A stretch of 64,000 nt of DNA from Caulobacter vibrioides (lineage in GTDB: Bacteria; Pseudomonadota; Alphaproteobacteria; Caulobacterales; Caulobacteraceae): positions 62,001 to 126,000 of the forward strand of contig NZ_PJRR01000019.1 of NCBI RefSeq assembly GCF_002858865.1, written 5' to 3'. Shown in pieces: positions 37,194-46,163 of this stretch. Position numbers and translations under genes: made by a program. Each line of letters begins with the position of its first letter. Position 1 is the first letter of the stretch. Below the pieces are notes generated by a model, which saw only the letters and a list, made by a program, of their open reading frames with translations, had not been told where the DNA came from and did no database searches.

Positions 37194-37294
37194 CTGTCAT
37201 CCCGGCCCAGCGCAAAGCGCGCCGAGCCGGGACCGCCCCAAGCGCCGCGTTTGTCGCGGTCCCGGGTCTTCGCTACGCTCGCCCGGGATGACAG
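37194..37294. repeat. Inverted-repeat element, GTCATCCCGG family (copy 1)
   Basis: Ends CTGTCATCCCGG (37194-37205) and CCCGGGATGACAG (37282-37294) are reverse complements. It sits between pepA and holC and starts 11 bases after the pepA stop. Related ends occur at 55942-56057 and 56244-56358. Confidence 0.85.
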
Positions 37295-37303
37295 GGAATT
37301 TCG

Positions 37304-37765
37304 ATGACGGCTAACCCCTGCGAGGTCTGGTTCTATCACCTCGAGCGCTCGCCGCTCGAGGCGGTGCTGCCCGAGCTCCTGGAAAAGACGCTGGGGCGCG
37401 GCTGGAAGGCGCTGGTGCGCGGCGGCGATCCGCGCCGGATCGAGGCCCTGGATCAGCATCTCTGGACCTGGCGGGAGGACAGCTTCCTGCCGCATGGCCT
37501 GGCCAGCGAGCCGATGGCCGAGCGACAGCCCGTGCTGCTGACCGCCGCAGAGGGAAACCCCAACAGCGGCGATGCGCTGTTTCTCATCGACGGGGCCGAA
37601 CCTGGAGATCTTTCAGGGGTTTCGCGCTGCATCCTCTTGTTCGACGGGCGTGACGATCAGGCCTTGGCGCAGGCGCGCGGACGTTGGTCGACGTTCAAGA
37701 AGGCCGGGCATCCGGTGTCGTACTGGCGCCAGGGCGCCGAGCGGGGTTGGGAGAAGCAGGCATGA
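37304..37765 (+). CDS. holC: DNA polymerase III chi subunit
   Basis: Chi links the clamp loader to single-strand DNA-binding protein. The 153-residue protein has the family features: FYHLERSPLEAVLPELLEKTL, RIEALDQHLWTWREDSFLPHGL and LFDGRDDQALAQARGRW. The gene order pepA-holC is common in proteobacteria. Its stop overlaps the ATG of the lipoprotein gene that follows. Confidence 0.94.
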   Translation: MTANPCEVWFYHLERSPLEAVLPELLEKTLGRGWKALVRGGDPRRIEALDQHLWTWREDSFLPHGLASEPMAERQPVLLTAAEGNPNSGDALFLIDGAEPGDLSGVSRCILLFDGRDDQALAQARGRWSTFKKAGHPVSYWRQGAERGWEKQA

Positions 37766-38103
37766 GGCGGACCTTTGCAGTGTTGATCTCGGCGATGGTT
37801 CTGGCGGGTTGCTCCAGCGCACCGGAGCCCGCGCCGCCGCCACCACCGACGACGCCGACCGCGCCGCCGGCCATCGCGCTCCCGACGCCGCCGCCGCAAA
37901 GCGAGCCCAAGGACGAGTGCGGCCTGAAGGACGCCCAGCAGTTCATCGGCCAGCTCCGCACCAGCCTGCCGGCGCCGGTCGACCCCTCCCGCTGGCGGGT
38001 CGCCTGCACGACCTGCCCGGTCACGATGGACTATCGCCCCGACCGCCTGAACATCCTGTTCAACGCCGATACGGGCGTGGTTCAGCAGGTCAAGTGCGGC
38101 TAG
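37762..38103 (+). CDS. Lipoprotein with peptidase-inhibitor I78-type domain
   Basis: A 113-residue protein. The lipobox LAGC gives an acylated Cys near residue 17. A Pro-rich linker (about 20-48) leads to a C-terminal domain with CGLKDAQQFIGQ and VTMDYRPDRLNILFNADTGVV, the pattern of the I78 serine-protease-inhibitor family. It should be anchored in the envelope facing the periplasm, where it might inhibit a protease; this is inferred from family. Its ATG overlaps the holC stop, so it is translated in tandem with a replication protein, an odd pairing. Confidence 0.83.
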   Translation: MRRTFAVLISAMVLAGCSSAPEPAPPPPPTTPTAPPAIALPTPPPQSEPKDECGLKDAQQFIGQLRTSLPAPVDPSRWRVACTTCPVTMDYRPDRLNILFNADTGVVQQVKCG

Positions 38104-38193
38104 AGCGTTCCGGGGATCTTGCTCCTACGCGCTGGCCCTGAGTTGGCGTAGGCGAGCGTTGGGCGCATTGTCGCCATGACGGGAGTGACCGAC

Positions 38194-38580
38194 ATGCGCA
38201 GGCTTCTGACGACCGCCCTGGCGATGATGGCTTTGATGGTCCCGGCGACGACGATCGCGCAGGCGTCCCGGCCCGCCGCGGAGGCGGACGACGCCATTCC
38301 CGGCTCGCCGGCCCGGGGCGCGACCTTCGCGGCCAAGCAATGCGCCACTTGCCATGCGATCACCGCCGATGGCGTCAGCCCGCGCATGGACGCGCCGCCC
38401 TTCGGAGAGGTCGCCAAGAAGTATGCGGACTACCGATTGGACTGGGAGCTGGAGGCGATCGCCTCGGTCGGTCACTACGCCATGCCGGCCAAGGCGATGA
38501 CGGCGATCCAGATCGCCGACGTCACCGCCTATCTGCGCACGCTGTATGACAAGCCGCGCGACGAGCACCATCGCCGCTGA
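38194..38580 (+). CDS. Small c-type cytochrome
   Basis: A 128-residue periplasmic monohaem cytochrome c. A signal peptide ends at about residue 23 (TIAQA). The haem site is CATCH (Cys50-His54). A YAMPAKAM segment near the C-terminus supplies the likely axial Met. The ATG at 38194 follows GGAG and gives the better signal peptide; an in-frame ATG six codons upstream has no ribosome site. Its redox partner is unknown. The 3' neighbour is convergent. Confidence 0.88.
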   Translation: MRRLLTTALAMMALMVPATTIAQASRPAAEADDAIPGSPARGATFAAKQCATCHAITADGVSPRMDAPPFGEVAKKYADYRLDWELEAIASVGHYAMPAKAMTAIQIADVTAYLRTLYDKPRDEHHRR

Positions 38581-38592
38581 GGAGGCAGGCGG

Positions 38593-38991
38593 TCAGCGCT
38601 TACCCACGCCTGGAAACTGCGCCACGCCGTCCTCGAACACGCCCAGATAGCCGAGCTCTCCGAGGAGCGGCGTCAGGTCCTCGACCAGATCGCCGGACTG
38701 CGGCAGGTGAACCGGACGGTCCTTCTGGTCATGCAGGCGATAGACCGTCCACATCTTGCCGCGCGGCGCGGGCGCGCCCGGCTGGATGAACTTGTGCTCC
38801 CAGCCGACCAGGGCGGGCGAGCGGCCCACCTCGACGTCGAAGGGGCGATCGCGGAAGGCCAGATCCATCTCGATCCGCAAGGCCTCGCCGATGCGGGTGT
38901 TCACCCATTCGGCGAACGCTTCCAACACGACGTGCGACGACAATCCTTCCGGATTGGCTACGACATGGTTGCGGGGGTGACCTGTGCTCAT
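38593..38991 (-). CDS. Hypothetical protein (132 aa)
   Basis: A soluble alpha/beta protein without a family I can name. It has a central helix EAFAEWVNTRIGEALRIEMDL and a basic WTVYRLHDQKDRPVHLPQ stretch. Neither signal peptide nor membrane segment is seen. The ATG at 38991 (MSTGHPRNH) is more plausible than two upstream in-frame starts whose extra residues are Arg-rich. Codon use is normal for the region. It lies 77 bases downstream of the ABC-F gene in the direction opposite to the cytochrome. Confidence 0.6.
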   Translation of the reverse strand: MSTGHPRNHVVANPEGLSSHVVLEAFAEWVNTRIGEALRIEMDLAFRDRPFDVEVGRSPALVGWEHKFIQPGAPAPRGKMWTVYRLHDQKDRPVHLPQSGDLVEDLTPLLGELGYLGVFEDGVAQFPGVGKR

Positions 38992-39068
38992 GGGTCGCAC
39001 CATGCGGCGACACACGTTCGGGAAGCGCTAAACGACATGGTTTAGCGGCCGTTCACCCTGAGGTTGGC

Positions 39069-40934
39069 TCAGCCTTCGGCCTCGGCCAGCTCCTCGGCCA
39101 GGCTCATCCAGGCCTCCTCGGCTTCGTTCAGCTTGGCCTGGGCGTTGTCGCGGCGCTTGGTCAGTTCGGCGACCTTGCCCGGGTTCTTGACGTAGAGATC
39201 CGGGTCGCCGAGCTGGGCTTCCAGTTCGGCGAGGTCCCGGGTGCGCCGCGTCATCACCTGCTCGGCGGCCTCGACCTTGCGGCGAAGCGGCTCGACGGCG
39301 GCCTTCTTCGTGGGCGGGGCGACGGGCTTTTCAGGCTCGCGGCTGACCTGGGTCGGTTTCACGGCCTGCTTGGCGCGCTCCAACACGAACCTGGCGTAGT
39401 CGTCCATGTCGCCGTCGAACGACTTGACCGTGCCGTCGGCCGCCAGCCACAGGCGGTCGGCGACCAGCTCCATCAGCGAACGGTCGTGGGTGATCAGGAT
39501 CACCGCGCCCATATAGTCGTTCAGCGCGTCCAGCAGGGCCCGGCGACTGTCGATATCGAGGTGGTTGGTCGGCTCATCCAGGATCAGCATGTGGGGCGCG
39601 TCCATCGCCACCAGGTTCAGCAGCAGGCGCGCCCGCTCGCCGCCCGACAGACTCTCGACCTTGGTCTCCTGCTTTTCGAAGCCGAGGCCGAACTGGGCCA
39701 GTTTCGAGCGCCGCGAGCTTTCCGAGGCCTCGGGCATGGCGCGGCGGATGATCTCCAGCGGCGTGTCGTTGGGATCCATCGCCTCGATCTGGTGCTGGTG
39801 GAACCAGCCGACCTTCATCTTCTTGTCGCGGTGGAACTCGCCGGCCTGTACGCCCAGCGCGCCGGCGATCATCTTGGCGAAGGTCGACTTGCCCGCGCCG
39901 TTGACGCCCAGAAGACCGATGCGGTCATCCAGGTCCATGCGCAGGTTCAGGTTCTTCAGGATCGCGCGGTCCGCCTCATAGCCGACGCTGGCCTTCTCCA
40001 GCCGGATCAGCGGCGGGGGCAGGGGCTTGGGCGGCGAGGGCAGGGTGAAGGGCGCGACGCGCTCCTCGATCGTGGTGGCCACCGGCTCCATCTTGGCCAG
40101 ACGCTTCATCCGCGACTGGGCCTGGGCGGCCTTGGAGGCCTTGGCCTTGAAGCGATCGACGAAGGCCTGCAGGTGGGCGCGCTCGGCGTCCTGCTTGGCT
40201 TTGGCGGAGAGTTGCAGGCGGGCCTTCTCGGCGCGGCGCTTTTCGAAGTCGTCGTAGCCGCCGGTGTAGAGCTCCAGCTTGCCGCCGGCCAGGTGCAGCA
40301 TGTGGGTGCAGCTGTTGTTCAAGAGCTCGCGGTCGTGGCTGACGATCAGCGCCGTGTGCGGATACTTCTGAAGGCGGGCCTCCAGCCAGAGGGCGCCTTC
40401 CAGGTCGAGATAGTTGGTCGGTTCGTCCAGCAGCAGCATGTCGGGCTCGGCGAACAGGGCCGCGGCCAGGGCGACGCGCATGCGCCAGCCGCCCGAGAAC
40501 TCGCTCATCGGCCGGCGCAGGTCTTCCTGGGTGAAGCCCAGGCCCGCCAGGATTTCTGAGGCGCGGGCCGGGGCGGAGTCGGAGTCGATCTCGATCAGCC
40601 GGGCCCAGATCTCGCCCATCTCCTCGGGATCAGCGGTCTCAAGCCGCGTCATCAGCGTGTGGCGCTCGACATCGGCCTCGAGAACGGTCTCCAGCAGGCT
40701 CACCGGCGTGGCCGGGTGTTCCTGGTCGACCGAGCCGATGCGGGCGCTCTTGGGCAGGCTGATTTCGTCATCGCCCGCGTGCAGCTGGCCCAGGATCAGC
40801 TTGAACAGCGTCGACTTGCCCACGCCGTTTCGTCCGATCAGGCCGACCTTGGCCCCCGGCGGCAGGCTGACGGTCGCCTTGTCGAAAAAGCGCCGGCCCC
40901 ACGCATTGAAGGTCAGGTCGTTGATCTGCAGCAT
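39069..40934 (-). CDS. ABC-F family ATPase (YheS/Uup-like)
   Basis: A soluble protein of 621 residues with two ABC domains in tandem and no membrane part; ABC-F proteins act on the ribosome. The first Walker A is GRNGVGKST (34-42) with signature [16 protein letters not shown]; the second Walker A is GVNGAGKST with [11 protein letters not shown]. Between them lies the P-site-tRNA-interaction-like linker rich in Lys/Arg. A C-terminal coiled coil (about 545-620) ends the protein. YheS-like is the best guess; resistance-type ABC-F is less likely. The ATG at 40934 follows an A/T-rich leader and is divergent from ndk. Confidence 0.9.
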   Translation of the reverse strand: MLQINDLTFNAWGRRFFDKATVSLPPGAKVGLIGRNGVGKSTLFKLILGQLHAGDDEISLPKSARIGSVDQEHPATPVSLLETVLEADVERHTLMTRLETADPEEMGEIWARLIEIDSDSAPARASEILAGLGFTQEDLRRPMSEFSGGWRMRVALAAALFAEPDMLLLDEPTNYLDLEGALWLEARLQKYPHTALIVSHDRELLNNSCTHMLHLAGGKLELYTGGYDDFEKRRAEKARLQLSAKAKQDAERAHLQAFVDRFKAKASKAAQAQSRMKRLAKMEPVATTIEERVAPFTLPSPPKPLPPPLIRLEKASVGYEADRAILKNLNLRMDLDDRIGLLGVNGAGKSTFAKMIAGALGVQAGEFHRDKKMKVGWFHQHQIEAMDPNDTPLEIIRRAMPEASESSRRSKLAQFGLGFEKQETKVESLSGGERARLLLNLVAMDAPHMLILDEPTNHLDIDSRRALLDALNDYMGAVILITHDRSLMELVADRLWLAADGTVKSFDGDMDDYARFVLERAKQAVKPTQVSREPEKPVAPPTKKAAVEPLRRKVEAAEQVMTRRTRDLAELEAQLGDPDLYVKNPGKVAELTKRRDNAQAKLNEAEEAWMSLAEELAEAEG

Positions 40935-40958
40935 TTTTGTGAAGCTTACGCGGTGGGG

Positions 40959-40988
40959 TTGGCGAGGGCGGGGCGCACGGCTATAAGC
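40959..40988 (+). promoter_or_regulatory. Candidate housekeeping promoter of ndk
   Basis: TTGGCGA, 14 bases, then GCTATAAGC. The Caulobacter consensus is TTGACGS-N10-14-GCTANAWC, so the -35 has one mismatch and the -10 agrees in six of eight positions. It lies about 45 bases upstream of the ndk GTG start in the ABC-F/ndk divergent region. Confidence 0.5.
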
Positions 40989-41030
40989 CCGCAACCTCCC
41001 AATTCACAACTTTTCTGTGAGATCACTGTC

Positions 41031-41450
41031 GTGACCGAACGCACCTTCTCGATCATCAAGCCGGACGCCACGCGTCGTAACCTGACCGGCGCCATCAACG
41101 CTGTGATCGAGGCCGCCGGCCTGCGCATCGTCGCTCAGCGCCGCGTGAAGCTGACCGAAGCCCAAGCCAAGAAGTTCTACGAAGTCCACGCCGAGCGTCC
41201 GTTCTACGGCGAACTCGTGGGCCAGATGACCGCCGAGCCGGTCGTCGTCCAAGTGCTGCAAGGCGACAACGCCGTCCTGAAGTACCGCGAAGTCATGGGC
41301 GCCACGAACCCGGAAAACGCCGACGAAGGCACCATCCGCAAGCTGTTCGCCCTGTCGATCGGTGAAAACTCGGTCCACGGCTCGGACAGCCTGGAGAACG
41401 CCGGCATCGAAATCGCCCAGTTCTTCACGGAAGACGAAATCGTCGGCTAA
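41031..41450 (+). CDS. ndk: Nucleoside diphosphate kinase
   Basis: Transfers the gamma phosphate of ATP to any NDP through a phospho-His. His116 in ENSVHGSDS is the catalytic residue. The whole 139-residue chain follows the family pattern ([30 protein letters not shown]). The start is a GTG at 41031. The long upstream open frame is not used. A textbook terminator follows 29 bases after the stop. Confidence 0.98.
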   Translation: MTERTFSIIKPDATRRNLTGAINAVIEAAGLRIVAQRRVKLTEAQAKKFYEVHAERPFYGELVGQMTAEPVVVQVLQGDNAVLKYREVMGATNPENADEGTIRKLFALSIGENSVHGSDSLENAGIEIAQFFTEDEIVG

Positions 41451-41479
41451 TCGCCGTCGACATTTCTGATGACGCAGAG

Positions 41480-41514
41480 CGGCCGGATCGGAGACGATCC
41501 GGCCGTTTTCTTTT
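41480..41514 (+). terminator. Intrinsic terminator of ndk
   Basis: An 11-bp perfect stem (41480-41490 with 41495-41505), GAGA loop and TTTTCTTTT tail. The tail runs into the ribosome-binding region of the next gene. Confidence 0.95.
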
Positions 41515-41530
41515 GCGCGGGAGTCTGGGC

Positions 41531-42172
41531 GTGCAGCACTACGGACGCGGCGAGGTGGCGCTGGCGGTCACGCTGTCGGGCGTGGCGGGCTATGTCGACG
41601 CGATCGGCTTTCTGAAGCTGGGCGGCTTCTTCGTCTCGTTCATGAGCGGCAACTCGACGCGCCTGGGCGTGGCCCTGGCGACGAGCCACTGGGCGGCGGC
41701 GCTGACGGTCCTGGGGCTGGTCGCGGCCTTCGTCGCGGGCGTGGTGCTGGGCGCGCTCATGGCCCGGGCGCTGGGCGAGGCGCGGCGTTCGCCGGTGCTG
41801 GTCCTGGAGGCCATGCTGCTGGCGATCGGCGCGATCCTGCTTGCGCTGGGACACGATCGCGCGGGGATTGCGGCGGTGGCGATGGCGATGGGCGCCGAGA
41901 ATGCGGTCTTCCAGCGTAACGGCGACGTCACTGTGGGCCTGACCTACATGACCGGCGCCCTGGTCAAGGTCGGGCAAAGGATCGCCGGCGCGATCGTCGG
42001 TGGAGAGCCGCGCGACTGGTGGCGCTATGCGCTGCTGTGGGCGGGCCTGGCGTGCGGCGGCGCGCTGGGGGCGCTGACCTATCTGACGGTGGGGGCGGCG
42101 GCGCTGTGGATCGCTGTGGCCATCGTGCTGGGCGGCGCGCTATGGGCCGAGCGACGTTACCGCTCGGTCTAG
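41531..42172 (+). CDS. YoaK/DUF1275 family membrane protein
   Basis: A 213-residue protein with about six transmembrane segments. The start of the DUF1275 pattern is clear: LSGVAGYVDAIGFLKLGGFFVSFMSGNSTRLGV, and NAVFQRNGDVTVGLTYMTGALVKVGQ in the middle. Function is unknown for the family. The GTG at 41531 has GGGAG nine bases upstream; a TTG six codons earlier lies inside the ndk terminator tail. Its 3' end overlaps the convergent DedA gene by four bases. Confidence 0.88.
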   Translation: MQHYGRGEVALAVTLSGVAGYVDAIGFLKLGGFFVSFMSGNSTRLGVALATSHWAAALTVLGLVAAFVAGVVLGALMARALGEARRSPVLVLEAMLLAIGAILLALGHDRAGIAAVAMAMGAENAVFQRNGDVTVGLTYMTGALVKVGQRIAGAIVGGEPRDWWRYALLWAGLACGGALGALTYLTVGAAALWIAVAIVLGGALWAERRYRSV

Positions 42173-42786
42173 GCCAGGACGGCGCGCGGCCGCTGGAAAG
42201 CCAGCCAGATCGTGGCGACGATGATCAGCGCCGCGACCGCCAGCGGACCGGCCACGCCCGGATCAAGATCCAGGCGCTGCAGATTGACGACGGCCAAGTA
42301 GCCCGGGGCCATCAGCGACACGACCCAGATCGGCGCGGTCAGCGCGCTGGCGATATGGAACCGCCAGGGGCGGGCGCGGCTCATGCCGGCCAGGATCGGG
42401 ATCATCGGGCGGACGGGGCCGAGATAGCGGGCGGCGATGATCGCCACCGTGCCGTAGCGGCGGGCCAGCAGCTTGGCGCGGGCGAACAGGCGCCGACGGC
42501 CCGAGAACAACATGCGAGCGCCGTGGCGGCCGCCCAGACGATGGCCGAGCAGATAGGAAAGGGCGTCACCGACCGCCGCGCCGGCGCTGCACCACAGCAC
42601 CGCCTCGACTGGATGCATCACGCCTTGGGCCACCAGGGCGCCGGCGGCCAGCATGACGCCGACGATGGGGATCAGCACGCCGACGACCAGAAGCGCTTCC
42701 AGCAGGGTCAGCACGAACAGCAACCCGCCCGCCAACAAGCTGTTGTCGGCCGCGAGGGCGAAGGTCTGATTCAGGAAGGCGTCCAT
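42169..42786 (-). CDS. DedA family membrane protein
   Basis: A 205-residue inner-membrane protein with the DedA/VTT domain. It includes GALVAQGVMHPVEAVLWCSAGAAVGDALSYLLGHRLG and a RYLGPVRPMIPILAGMSR stretch, the conserved re-entrant and amphipathic segments. DedA proteins are scramblase/flippase-like and affect membrane potential, undecaprenyl phosphate or phosphatidylethanolamine recycling. It is tail-to-tail with the DUF1275 gene. Confidence 0.9.
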   Translation of the reverse strand: MDAFLNQTFALAADNSLLAGGLLFVLTLLEALLVVGVLIPIVGVMLAAGALVAQGVMHPVEAVLWCSAGAAVGDALSYLLGHRLGGRHGARMLFSGRRRLFARAKLLARRYGTVAIIAARYLGPVRPMIPILAGMSRARPWRFHIASALTAPIWVVSLMAPGYLAVVNLQRLDLDPGVAGPLAVAALIIVATIWLAFQRPRAVLA

Positions 42787-42864
42787 GGCGGCACTATCTC
42801 GTGCGACCGTGACAATTCTCTGACCCAGCGTCGTAAATGCGCGTCAACCTTCGGCTTTCGCCGC

Positions 42865-43446
42865 TCAAAGGCCGCGGCAGAACGTCGCCAGGGTGTCGGC
42901 GTAGAGCCTGTGTTCCTGCTCCAGCACCCGGGCGGCGAGGGCGGGCTCGTCGTCGCCGGGCAGGATCGGCACGCGGGCCTGGCCCAGGATCGGACCCTCG
43001 TCGACGCCGGCCGTGACCAGATGGACCGTACAGCCGGCCTCCAACTCGCCGGCGGCGATGGCGCGGGCGTGGGTGTCGAGACCCGGATAGGCGGGCAGCA
43101 GGGACGGGTGGATGTTCAGCATCCGGCCCTCCCAGGCGTCGACCAGGAAGGGGGTCAGGATCCGCATGTAGCCGGCCAGGGCGATGACCTCGATCCCGCG
43201 TGCGCGCAAGGCTGCGTCGATGGCCCGCTCATGGGCCTCGCGGTCCTTGCCGAACGGCTTCTGATCGACGCACAGCGCCTCGACCCCGGCTGTGGCGGCG
43301 ATCTCCAGGCCCTTGGCGTCGGGCTTGTTGGCCAGCACGAGGGCGATCTCGAACGGACAGCCGGGCGCCTGGGCGGCGCGAACCAGCGCCTCCATGTTGG
43401 AGCCGCGGCCCGAGATCAGCACGGCGACTTTGGTGGGTTGGGTCAT
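42865..43446 (-). CDS. purN: Phosphoribosylglycinamide formyltransferase
   Basis: PurN formylates GAR with 10-formyl-THF, the third step of purine synthesis. The substrate loop SGRGSN is at 12-17. The catalytic Asn111, His113 (LNIHPSLLPA) and Asp149 (GVDEGPI) are all present. The length is 193. The ATG at 43446 is the family start; the open frame upstream reads through an inverted-repeat element and is not coding. The purM gene lies upstream on the same strand across that element. Confidence 0.97.
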   Translation of the reverse strand: MTQPTKVAVLISGRGSNMEALVRAAQAPGCPFEIALVLANKPDAKGLEIAATAGVEALCVDQKPFGKDREAHERAIDAALRARGIEVIALAGYMRILTPFLVDAWEGRMLNIHPSLLPAYPGLDTHARAIAAGELEAGCTVHLVTAGVDEGPILGQARVPILPGDDEPALAARVLEQEHRLYADTLATFCRGL

Positions 43447-43461
43447 TCCATTCCCCAAAAC

Positions 43462-43602
43462 CCTTCTCCCCTTGCGGGAGAAGGTGTCGCCGCCAGGCGA
43501 CGGATGAGGGGTCGAAGAAGGCGTCAGCCGCGAGCGGAATCCGCCGCGCAACCCCTCATCCGACCCGCTGCGCGGGCCACCTTCTCCCGCAAGGGGAGAA
43601 GG
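43462..43602. repeat. Inverted-repeat element, CCTTCTCCCC family (copy 1)
   Basis: Perfect 23-bp outer arms (43462-43484 and 43580-43602) bound a 141-bp element. Inner GGATGAGGGG and CCCCTCATCC segments also pair. The centre carries GAATC, a GANTC CcrM site. It fills the purM-purN gap, ending just four bases before the purM stop. Confidence 0.92.
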
Positions 43603-43606
43603 TGGC

Positions 43607-44632
43607 CTAAGCCTTCACCAGCTGGCCGCAGATGAAGGCGTCCTCGCCGGCGTTCAGCAGGGCCGCCAGCACCGGCTCGGCGTCGGCCTGGGCCACGATG
43701 ATGATGAAGCCCACGCCGCAGTTGAACGTGCGGCGCATCTCGTGCTCGGTGATCCCGCCGGTCTGGGCCAGCCAGTCGAACACCGGCGGCATGGCCCAGC
43801 TGTTCCAGTCGAACTCGGCGGCCAGACCCTCGGCGATGGCGCGCGGCGGGTTCTCGATTAGGCCGCCGCCGGTGATGTGGGCGCCGCCCTTGACGCGGCC
43901 CGACTTCAGAAGCGGCAACAGCGACTTCACATAGATGCGGGTCGGGGCCATCAGCGCCTCGGCCAGGGTCTTGCCGTCCTCGAAGGGGCAGGGCGCGTCC
44001 CAGGCCAAGCCCGAGCGCTCGACCACGCGGCGCACCAGCGAGTAGCCGTTCGAGTGCGGACCCGACGAGCCCAGGCCGATGATGATGTCGCCCGCGCGCT
44101 GCTGATCCAGCTTGGGCAGCACGGCGTCGCGATTCACCGCGCCGACCGAGAAGCCGGCCAGGTCGTACTCACCGTCGGCGTACATGCCCGGCATTTCGGC
44201 GGTCTCGCCGCCCACCAGGGCCGAGCCCGAGATCTTGCAGCCCTCGGCGATGCCGGCGACGACGCTCTTGGCCGTCTCGACATCCAGCTTTCCGGTGGCG
44301 AAATAGTCCAGGAACATCAGCGGCTCGGCGCCCTGGGCCAAGAGGTCGTTGACGCACATGGCCACCAGGTCGATGCCGACCGTGGCGTGCATGCCGGTGT
44401 CGATGGCGATGCGCAGCTTGGTGCCGACGCCGTCGGTGGTCGTCACCAGCAGCGGATCGTCATAGCCGGCCGCCTTCAGGTCGAACAGCGCGCCAAAGCC
44501 GCCCAGGCTGGCTTCCGCGCCGGGGCGGCGCGTGGCCTTGGCCAGCGGCTTGATGGCGTCCACCAGGGCGTTGCCCGCATCGATATCGACACCCGCCTGG
44601 GCGTAGGTGAGGCCGTTGGGCAGATCGCTCAT
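43607..44632 (-). CDS. purM: Phosphoribosylformylglycinamidine cyclo-ligase
   Basis: PurM closes the imidazole ring to give AIR using ATP. The family pattern includes [51 protein letters not shown] and [16 protein letters not shown]. The 341-residue length is usual. The ATG at 44632 begins the family N-terminus. purM-purN is a standard pair; here the two are split by a repeat element. The rnd gene is divergent, 125 bases away. Confidence 0.97.
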   Translation of the reverse strand: MSDLPNGLTYAQAGVDIDAGNALVDAIKPLAKATRRPGAEASLGGFGALFDLKAAGYDDPLLVTTTDGVGTKLRIAIDTGMHATVGIDLVAMCVNDLLAQGAEPLMFLDYFATGKLDVETAKSVVAGIAEGCKISGSALVGGETAEMPGMYADGEYDLAGFSVGAVNRDAVLPKLDQQRAGDIIIGLGSSGPHSNGYSLVRRVVERSGLAWDAPCPFEDGKTLAEALMAPTRIYVKSLLPLLKSGRVKGGAHITGGGLIENPPRAIAEGLAAEFDWNSWAMPPVFDWLAQTGGITEHEMRRTFNCGVGFIIIVAQADAEPVLAALLNAGEDAFICGQLVKA

Positions 44633-44757
44633 TCGCTCGCTCTGGTCTGTCGGAAGGCGACGACGCCGTCCGAACTCGCGGAAAATTTGCTTCCCGGCCA
44701 TGCTTGGCGCGTCTTGACGCTTGCAGACTCGGGGGTGCGCGAGGCTATTAGCAGCGG

Positions 44758-45927
44758 ATGAAGCTGATCACCACCACCGCCGAGTTGGCGGCGTTCTGTA
44801 ATGGCCTTGCGGGCGAGCCTTTCGTCGCCGTGGACACCGAGTTCATGCGCGAGACGACCTACTGGCCCAAGCTGTGCCTGATCCAGGTCGCGTCCCCCAC
44901 CCAGGAAGCGGTCATCGACCCGCTCGCCGATGATATCGATCTTGAGCCGCTGCTGGTCGTGATGCGTGACGAGCGCATCCTCAAGGTGTTCCACGCCGCC
45001 CGGCAGGACGTCGAGATCTTCAACAATCTGAAGGCGATGCCCAAGCCGCTGTTCGACACGCAGGTCGCCGGCATGGCCGCCGGCTTCGGCGAGCAGATCG
45101 CCTATGACGCCCTGGTGCGTCAGATGCTGCGGATCGAGATCGACAAGTCCAGCCGCTTCACCGACTGGGCCCGACGTCCGCTCACCGACGCGCAGCTCAG
45201 CTACGCCCTGGCCGACGTGACCCACCTGGCCAAGCTGTTCCCGATCCTGCGCGAGCGCCTGGAAACCTCGGGCCGTCTGGCCTGGGTCGAGGAAGAGATG
45301 ACCGCCATCTCCGACCCGGCCGCCTATGATGTCGACCCGGAAAAGGCCTGGCGTCGCCTGCGTCCGCGCAAGACCGCGCCGAAGTATCTGGCCGTGTTCA
45401 AGGCCGTCGCCGCCTGGCGCGAGCGCACCGCCCAGAACCGCGACCAGCCGCGCGGCCGGATCCTGAAGGACGAGGCCATCGACGAGCTGGCCACCCAGAC
45501 GCCCGGCAATCTCGAGGCGCTGAACAATCTGCGAGGCGTGCCCAAGGGCTTTGGCGGCAGCAAGTTTGGTCCCGACCTGCTGGCGGCGATCAAGGACGCT
45601 CTGGCCGATCCGGAAGGCTACGCGCCCGTCGTCGACAAGCCCGGCCCGCCGCCGCCTCAGAACGCCGGCGCCGTCGTCGAGCTCCTCAAGGTGCTGCTGA
45701 AGGCGCGTGCGGAAGAGGCCGGTGTGGCCTCCAAGCTGATCGCCACGGTCTCCGACCTTGAGAAGATCGCCGCCGATGACAACGCCACGACGCCCGCCCT
45801 TACGGGCTGGCGACGCGAAGCGTTCGGTTCCGATGCGCTCAAGATCAAGCGCGGCGAACTGGCGCTGGTGCTGGACGGCGCCCGTGTGCGGGTGGTCGAG
45901 GTGCGTCGCGCCCCCAAGAACGATTGA
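44758..45927 (+). CDS. rnd: Ribonuclease D
   Basis: A 3'-5' exoribonuclease that trims tRNA and other RNAs. The DEDD core begins with Asp26 and Glu28 ([15 protein letters not shown]), continues with [13 protein letters not shown] and ends in the [15 protein letters not shown] region (DEDDy Tyr/Asp). One HRDC domain follows at about 210-290, and the C-terminal 80 residues are less conserved. The length of 389 is normal. Confidence 0.95.
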   Translation: MKLITTTAELAAFCNGLAGEPFVAVDTEFMRETTYWPKLCLIQVASPTQEAVIDPLADDIDLEPLLVVMRDERILKVFHAARQDVEIFNNLKAMPKPLFDTQVAGMAAGFGEQIAYDALVRQMLRIEIDKSSRFTDWARRPLTDAQLSYALADVTHLAKLFPILRERLETSGRLAWVEEEMTAISDPAAYDVDPEKAWRRLRPRKTAPKYLAVFKAVAAWRERTAQNRDQPRGRILKDEAIDELATQTPGNLEALNNLRGVPKGFGGSKFGPDLLAAIKDALADPEGYAPVVDKPGPPPPQNAGAVVELLKVLLKARAEEAGVASKLIATVSDLEKIAADDNATTPALTGWRREAFGSDALKIKRGELALVLDGARVRVVEVRRAPKND

Positions 45928-46163
45928 TCGTCCTTGTTTAAGGCTCAAATTCGCGGTCTTGGCGTCCCGCTGGCGCCTCGATCGCGGGTTTCAGGCGCCT
46001 GAACTGGCCTCACGCGCGATGCTGGCGGCTCTCAAGCCTGTCTCGCTTGGACGGGCTGACCGAAAGTCGATATGCAGCCGCCGGGGGCATTGCGTTAGGG
46101 CGCTTTCGGGCGGTTCGATAGCTTACGCTTGAACCTAACGCGATCTAAACTCGGGCAGACTGG

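Noticed and set aside
37194-37294. Repeat element as pepA terminator
   Set aside because: It can form a hairpin, but there is no T-run, and related copies lie in positions unrelated to transcript ends; it is listed as a repeat.
40659-41030. Long upstream extension of the ndk reading frame
   Set aside because: It is the reverse of the ABC-F gene; ndk begins at the GTG at 41031, which gives the family N-terminus.
43447-43551. Longer PurN start reading through the repeat element
   Set aside because: The extra residues derive from the inverted repeat and have no family similarity.
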